Shown here: in pieces, positions 58,017-64,000 of the stretch | Layout: every line of letters starts with the position of its first letter | Position numbering within the stretch: position 1 is the first letter of the stretch | Assembly: GCA_024349245.1 (NCBI GenBank) | Contig: JALDNG010000038.1 | Span: forward strand, 1,364,001 to 1,428,000 | From: Neodontobutis hainanensis | Lineage: Eukaryota; Chordata; Actinopteri; Gobiiformes; Odontobutidae | Direction of reading: 5' to 3' | Length of the DNA: 64,000 nucleotides | Made by a program: the position numbers and the translations under genes | The notes under the pieces: generated by a model | What the model was told of the DNA's origin: nothing | Seen by the model: the letters and a program-made list of their open reading frames with translations, nothing else | Database searches by the model: none

Positions 58017-61000
58017 TTTGTATTGTCCAAAGAGTTGTTTGGCGCTATTTTGAAACTCTTGCAATCATTTGACCTTTCTGACCCTCACAGTTTACTCACT
58101 GGTTTCTTTATTTTTTTTTCTCATACAACACTGTGTGAAAATATTTTTACAGCAAGAAAAATAATGAAAATACAGCAAATAACAAGGGATGCTTTAAAAC
58201 ACCCACACATTCAACATGGCACTGTTCAAAAACATAACATTTTAAGTACTTAATGGTAAGTTTGTGTTATTACAGGTAAATACTAAAATCTTGTCTTAAA
58301 CATGGGACAATACCTTGTCTTTTGAAAGGAGTAATTCTTTCTTTAATCAATAGCTGTCTTCACTGAGACACTGCAGAGTGAGAGAAAGGCATCGAAGGTT
58401 ACAGCGCTGATAAAGTCTGCTGTTCCCTGAGTGTCGCCGAAGTATCTGTCTTGAAGAAAGAAGCTGTAACTTTAAAAAAAAAATAAAAGTTCCTGTGGTA
58501 AAAGGGACAATGAAAAAGAGCCAGCTTGACAAAGTGGAAGACATCAGTGAGAAGTGGACTGAGTCAGGAGTTGATGCCTCAAAGACCAGGACCCACAGAC
58601 AGCTACAAGACAGAGTACATCTGCAGAATACAGAGCACTTCAAGTCCTCTTAACTCCAGGTACGAGCAGCCAACGAGGGATAAAGAGAAGTGAGAGCCAC
58701 GTGAAGTGGTGGTAAGTGATGGTGTTTTCTACTGAGAAAAGCTCAGAATAGCCGGATAACAATGATGATCTGACATCTGCAACATGTTATAGGACTCTGA
58801 TGAAGTGAGTAGGTTATCATTCCAGCAGGTGGCAGAGATTAGAAAGTCTGATTATCAGCCTGGATCAAACTAAGATATGAATTAACGCGGTATCTTATTA
58901 TTTATATATGTACAGTAGATAAACATTTTCCCAGTGGCTTAACAAAATGGCCAGTAATGGTTATAATGACGGGCAAAAAAGTAAAAAAAAAAAAAAAATC
59001 TGATTTGTGTTACCTTAAGATACATTACGAACGTTTTAATAGTTCAAATATCATTTTTTCTAACTCATCTATGCATTCCCAACAGCCTGATGTGCAGAAT
59101 GAATCTGAATTTGCCACTCTGGATCTTCTGTAATGCATCTTTAACACAAATGAAAACTTATACACGACAAAGAACCCACAGCTAACTTTTTGATAAGCTC
59201 TAAATCCAACAAAAGACAAAAAGGCAAGCAGTAAAAAAATTAAAATAAAATTAAAAATAACTTACTGCTTATTTAAAAAGTCTGACTCCACTGTGACTGG
59301 CTTTAGACTGAAGCAAGGTCTGATTGTTTCTCCCACTGGTCTTTAAAATTTCAGAAAATAATTCAATGAAAAGTGTGGTTTCAATTTAATGAACGGCATC
59401 TAATAATACTGACATAAAAGAGACTGGTTAATGTATTTTTGAAAAGTTATGTGGCTCTCAGGTCATGTGATCAGCGCACAGGAGAAAAAAGACATGGTAA
59501 AGAGGTAAGCTACTGTTTGTTTGTATGTTTGCGTGTATGAGTAGATAAATGGACCCGCCATTAAGGCAATAATATATTAGTAAAGTACAAATGGACGGGG
59601 AAAAAGAGTGTGCGTGTGTGTGTAGCAGTAAGTCAAAAGAGAACCTTCACTTTTTCAAGTCATGCAACTTTTTGAACAGTAACATTTGCTAATTGTTGTA
59701 ATAAGGCATCCGCAGGTGATGTTGCCAAAGTTAATGCCTAAAGTAAACCACTCTGTTGTACAAGTGGATACGATACAAGCAGTACTGTTAGCGTTTATTT
59801 TGTTCCATGAATTGCTAAGTCAGGTGTGCAAAGGATTTTGTTAAGGACTGTGGATGTGAAATGTGACACTACACTGCGCTGGAGCTGAATTAGATCAATG
59901 AGACACACAGGCAACATGTTTGAAAGCCATTTAGAACCATACAAGTCCTGCCCTTAGGTCACCATCCTCACATATCAGACAGATAAGAAACCCAACTCTA
60001 AACTGAGGAAAGTGATTCAAAAGCAATATGAAGTCGGCACATAACATTTAGCAACTGCAACACTCTGAGAAGTTAAGACATTCAAAAGAGTTGACCTTAA
60101 AGCGGGACTAAAATGCCACATTTCTTGTCAGAGTTTACTGCCCTTTAGGTGAGGATTGTGAGCCGAACAGGACAAAGTAAATTAAAGCTGTAAAGGTAGC
60201 GATAAGAAAAAATAAATTTGTCTTTAGGTTATTCACATGTGTATGCTGAAATGATTGATAATTGCTGCAAAACTCAGGATTTTAACGTGTGCAAAGTGAC
60301 AAGAAGCAGCATTTTGAGCTGAATTATTGTTCATATATTAGACACTTATATAGGAAAGCAGACATTTACACAGTAAGATTATAATTTTAGATATTTCTAA
60401 TAGAAACAGGTGGACTTCCTTTTGTCCATGGTCCTGACTTAGAACAACCCTGCCGTGAAGTCTTCATTTTGTGCTGGTGTCCTATTTAGGACCATCAGTA
60501 TGCGGGGTCATGCACCTCTCTGCTCTCTGCCATCTGCCATCACACCCTGGCCTCGCTCTGGACGCCCATAGCGCTCGTACCGAAACCTCACAATGGGTTG
60601 CTTTACAGCCGTGAGGTGGGAGGGGTCAGTGGCCCGGGCCGTAGCACAGACCGAGGACCGGTAATGGAGGCAGATTGATCCATGATGAGGGTCTGTATTA
60701 TGGTAATGAACAGCAACAAACCCTTTCATATGTTCCACTGAATGCCCTGTGGTTGGAGCTAATGGCAATTTCAGCACAATTCTGCACAGGGTAATGGGAA
60801 AAGTCCTAATTAGACTGCCCTCCCCCATTGGAGCAACACAATATGGATCAAACTGTGAGTCTGTGAGAAGTGGGAATAGCACAAATGTTTGAATGTGGCT
60901 TTAAATGGAAACAAATATGGACCCTAATAGGTTTCATTAAAAATTTTAATACTGACTTTGATGACGCAAATTACAGTAATTATAGGGAAAGTAAATAAAT

Positions 61001-64000
61001 ACAGTGAATCTGAATCATATGGATCTTACGTAAAAGTGAGGCTTAAAACAGGGATAGTCTGACAAGAGAAAACCCCATTCAACATCATGTATCCTCCAAC
61101 TGTGCAGGGTTTATTTTACATGATTCAATTGTCTAGATTTAATTTGTTAATCTCTGTCTGCAGCCTCACAGCAGATCGCTTTCACTCTGATCACATCTGG
61201 CCTGACACCACCAAACACCGGCCTTCAGAGACAGCAGCCACAGATGAAATTCAATAACGCAGGTTTTGGGCTTGAGTGGAATCTAATTTCATGCTAGGCC
61301 ACTCATAAAATTGTGGTGTAAGCTTTTGTAATTTCAAATGTATTCCTTTTTATCCTTTTTTTTTAACATAGCTTGCAGAAATATGTTCGGTTAGCATTAA
61401 GTAGAAAGTGCAACTAGTATGAATATGATTTGCATGAATGTACAGAGAGAAGCAAATGTTAACAGCCTGTTTTAATCCATTGTACTGGGCAATAATAAAA
61501 TTGTACAAAAGAAGCTCAAATTGTCATAGTGAAGACATTATTACCAAGTCTTCACCTGACGAGATCTGTTCTGGACTGTAGATTAAATTGGAGGAGATAA
61601 AATGCTTTGTAAAAAAGTAAATTTTGTCAAGACGTTTGCAATTTCAGAGTTTTTTTTTTTTTATATTATTTGTAATTTGAAGGCCCTGATGTAGGATCAT
61701 ATTGGTCATGTTTCTTACAGTTAAAACTAACTTATTAAGTCTTGCTTTCAATTGAACAAACAAAAATGAACGTGGGAGGATGCTACGCTTAAATCATTTA
61801 ACTTTCTCTTAGATGAAAGAGCAATGACCCCGAGTAAAACAAAAAGCTGAGGCAAAATGTGGAACGTTTTGTTGGAGTTTGATGCAAAAGGATGTTGAAT
61901 TAATAAACTGAGTGAATAATAAAAAAGCATAATAAACTTCCATCATTGTTTGGTTTATGTCATATTGTTGATCAGGATCAATCAGACAGAGCCATTATCC
62001 ACGCTCACCTCTGACAGCACCACCTAGTGTGTTTCTGTTGAAGCTCTCTGTTTGTTGTAAGCCATCCTAATGCCCTTATTTCAAAAACCTGCAAACACAC
62101 AAAACAAAGAGTGTAACTAGTGTGCTCACTTTCCACGTCAAAGATGGGATTTATAAAAGTCCAAGACCCATTGGCAAGTCTATGACACATTATAGTTGAC
62201 TACGATTTTTCCGTCAAACATCAGACAGAAATACAAGCGGACGTTGTCTTGCCTCATGACTGGGTGATAGTGGATGTCTGACCGTGTGCCCTGACAGAAA
62301 CTCGGTCGAAACATGCTGCTTCTGACGTGATAGCAGCGTGGAGCAGCAGAAACACCTCAGAGTCAAGTGTCTTCTCCGGATCACGTCAGACCGCATCAGT
62401 CCGACTGGTGCGCTCACATGAACCACACAAGAGAAAAAAAAAGTCAAAACCAGTGACTGTTTACTGCCCTCCAGCCAGAGCACTGAGGCGAAGACTTAAA
62501 GTGACAGAGCCCTGATGTAAAACAAGACAGGAGCTACTGTAAATTCACAGTTTGGTCACAAAAGTGTTGAATAAGTTGTAACAGTCTATTCAAGAATCAC
62601 CCTGGTGCAAATTATTAAATGATGCACAGGCACAGTAGGGTAATTGCACTACAAAAAAAATCAAATGATGTCTGCATCTATTTTAACAAACAACAAAACT
62701 GTGCTTGTAAAAAATAACCTAACCCAAGATACAGTCATGTTAAAAATGTATTAAATGTATCCACTCCTACGATGATACAAACAGAGACAAGGTTGTAGCT
62801 CTTGACGGGGAAAATCTGACCCAAAGCACAACCCCTGCCCCTAACATGCCGCAAGAGCAAAACCCTGAGCCATCACAGCTTCCAGTGAGCGGGCGTCTAA
62901 GCAGCATTTCAATTCATTTCAGTAGTCATATTTCCAAAATGTTTTTTTTTTCAGGTTTTGATCTATTGCCTTAGAGAAATTCCACATAAGAAAAATACAG
63001 TATTTAGCTCACATTTGAGAAATTCAACAACATCATCAGTTACTAATAATTCATACTATCTCTTTTTAAGTTATTTTAAGAAAGATATTGACCTTTTCTT
63101 TTACAAGTTACACATATTAGACCATGAATTGTTTTTAGGTAAAAGTAAATCAGTAAAAGAATCTTGCAATAACGTCATAAAAAAATATAGTAAATACTTG
63201 AAGGTTTCTCATTTTCGGTTTTGAGTTTTGACAGTTGGGAAACAACTGGAACATGCCCCTGTTTCTTTTTTTTCCATTTTTAATCCAGCAGGAAGGAGAG
63301 TGTATACTATACCTCCAGCCTTTGACGTCACATCACAAGAGACTTCTCCACTTCTGGGCAGGTCATGGACTCACACAATTCACTTTTTTTTTTTTTTTTG
63401 CAACTTTTCAAAAGTTATCTTCAAATTTGCCTTATATTGTAGGGAGTAACATGTTTAGATTCTGCTTAGAGGAACACCTTGTTTTTTTCCCTGAACATCA
63501 AGGCTGATTGGATGGAACCTGAATGAGACTCCTGAACTGACGCGACATGATGGATGCTTTATAGTTTAACAAGGCAGATTATTGATGCCCACAGCAAAAG
63601 GCCTTTTGGCACCGAACAAGGGAAGAATGCTCAAGTGTTCTGTGTTGTGCATCACTGCAACACTTAAAATTATCTCAACAAAACTCATTGAATCCAATCA
63701 CAATGAAAACAAAGATTATTCCCTAACATTAACATATTTGAACATGTTTCCAGTTTATGCAGCAAACAGACACAGACCAACATTTCCAGTGACACTTTTT
63801 CAGCTTTCTTTTCTCACTGTTGTCGACACATTGCAACATTACAAAGCAGCTTTTACAAGAGCTTAAAGTGACCTTGCCCGTATTGTAACAAAAGCCTAAC
63901 CTCACTGCGGGATGGATATTACAATGACCTCTGCTTTTCAACTGCAACACGTGACAACATTTACCCTGTAGCTCTAGTCTGTCATGTCATTTTTGCACCA
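58015..64000. other. Intergenic, no gene seen
   Basis: AT-rich with A and T runs (58984-58999, 61650-61663, 63383-63399), a CTCF-like core (58822-58835), and complex islands at about 60480-60870, 61150-61310 and 62240-62510. Open frames up to 124 codons (60508-60882, minus) show no recognisable domain. Confidence 0.6.
58822..58835 (+). promoter_or_regulatory. CTCF-like core
   Basis: CCAGCAGGTGGCAG fits CCASYAGRKGGCRS at every position and is not in a recognised repeat. Confidence 0.5.

Noticed and set aside
57890..58253. Open frames with poly-asparagine and poly-isoleucine
   Set aside because: These are readings of the (AAT)n microsatellite.
62005..62045. CTCF-like site on the minus strand (CACTAGGTGGTGC)
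   Set aside because: It differs from the consensus at two fixed positions, so it was not counted with the four full matches.

Overview
The window comes from a vertebrate, most likely a ray-finned fish (probably a percomorph-type teleost). The reasons are a spliced type II classical cadherin gene with short introns, tRNA-derived SINEs ending in the teleost-style 'cgcttttatccaaag' tail, two 5'-truncated RTE/Rex3-like LINE copies with GATG tails, and an AT-rich background with many simple repeats. Species cannot be settled from this sequence alone. Nothing bacterial, phage-like or CRISPR-like is present.

Left part (about 3.9-18.6 kb, + strand). Nine exons of a classical type II cadherin are present, equivalent to exons 4-12 of the vertebrate genes. 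They carry most of EC2, then EC3, EC4, EC5, the membrane segment and the whole catenin-binding tail, followed by a 3'UTR and a poly(A) signal. Exon lengths are 120, 168, 182, 254, 137, 122, 109, 252 and 491 coding bases, with splice phases that join into one open frame of 611 residues. The signal peptide, propeptide and EC1 exons lie left of the window. The 36-codon exon 10, short EC5 linker and cytoplasmic wording fit cadherin-10 best within the CDH6/9/10 group. Bases 1-3898 are intron and the promoter is outside.

Introns carry two copies of a roughly 300 bp repeat that each contain a consensus CTCF core, a perfect 32 bp palindrome, a SINE, an RTE fragment 35 bp past an exon donor, and a duplicated intronic segment.

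Right part (about 18.6-64 kb). I see no convincing protein-coding gene. This agrees with the known gene desert beside CDH10/CDH9/CDH6 in vertebrates. It contains a large imperfect inverted repeat (20.56-21.11 kb), an RTE/Rex3-like insertion with a clear 12 bp target-site duplication (34.32-34.97 kb), a minisatellite of about 21 units of 56-61 bp (44.14-45.33 kb) with a hairpin at its edge and an inverted piece at its far end, a nested SINE/LINE-tail insertion (47.2-48.4 kb), more SINEs, microsatellites, and several compositionally complex islands that may be long-range enhancers of the cadherin. These island calls are inference, made without any alignment.

I did not find a new protein system. 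The best leads are the repeat-borne CTCF motifs, the structured repeats, and the candidate regulatory islands or non-coding promoters of the desert.
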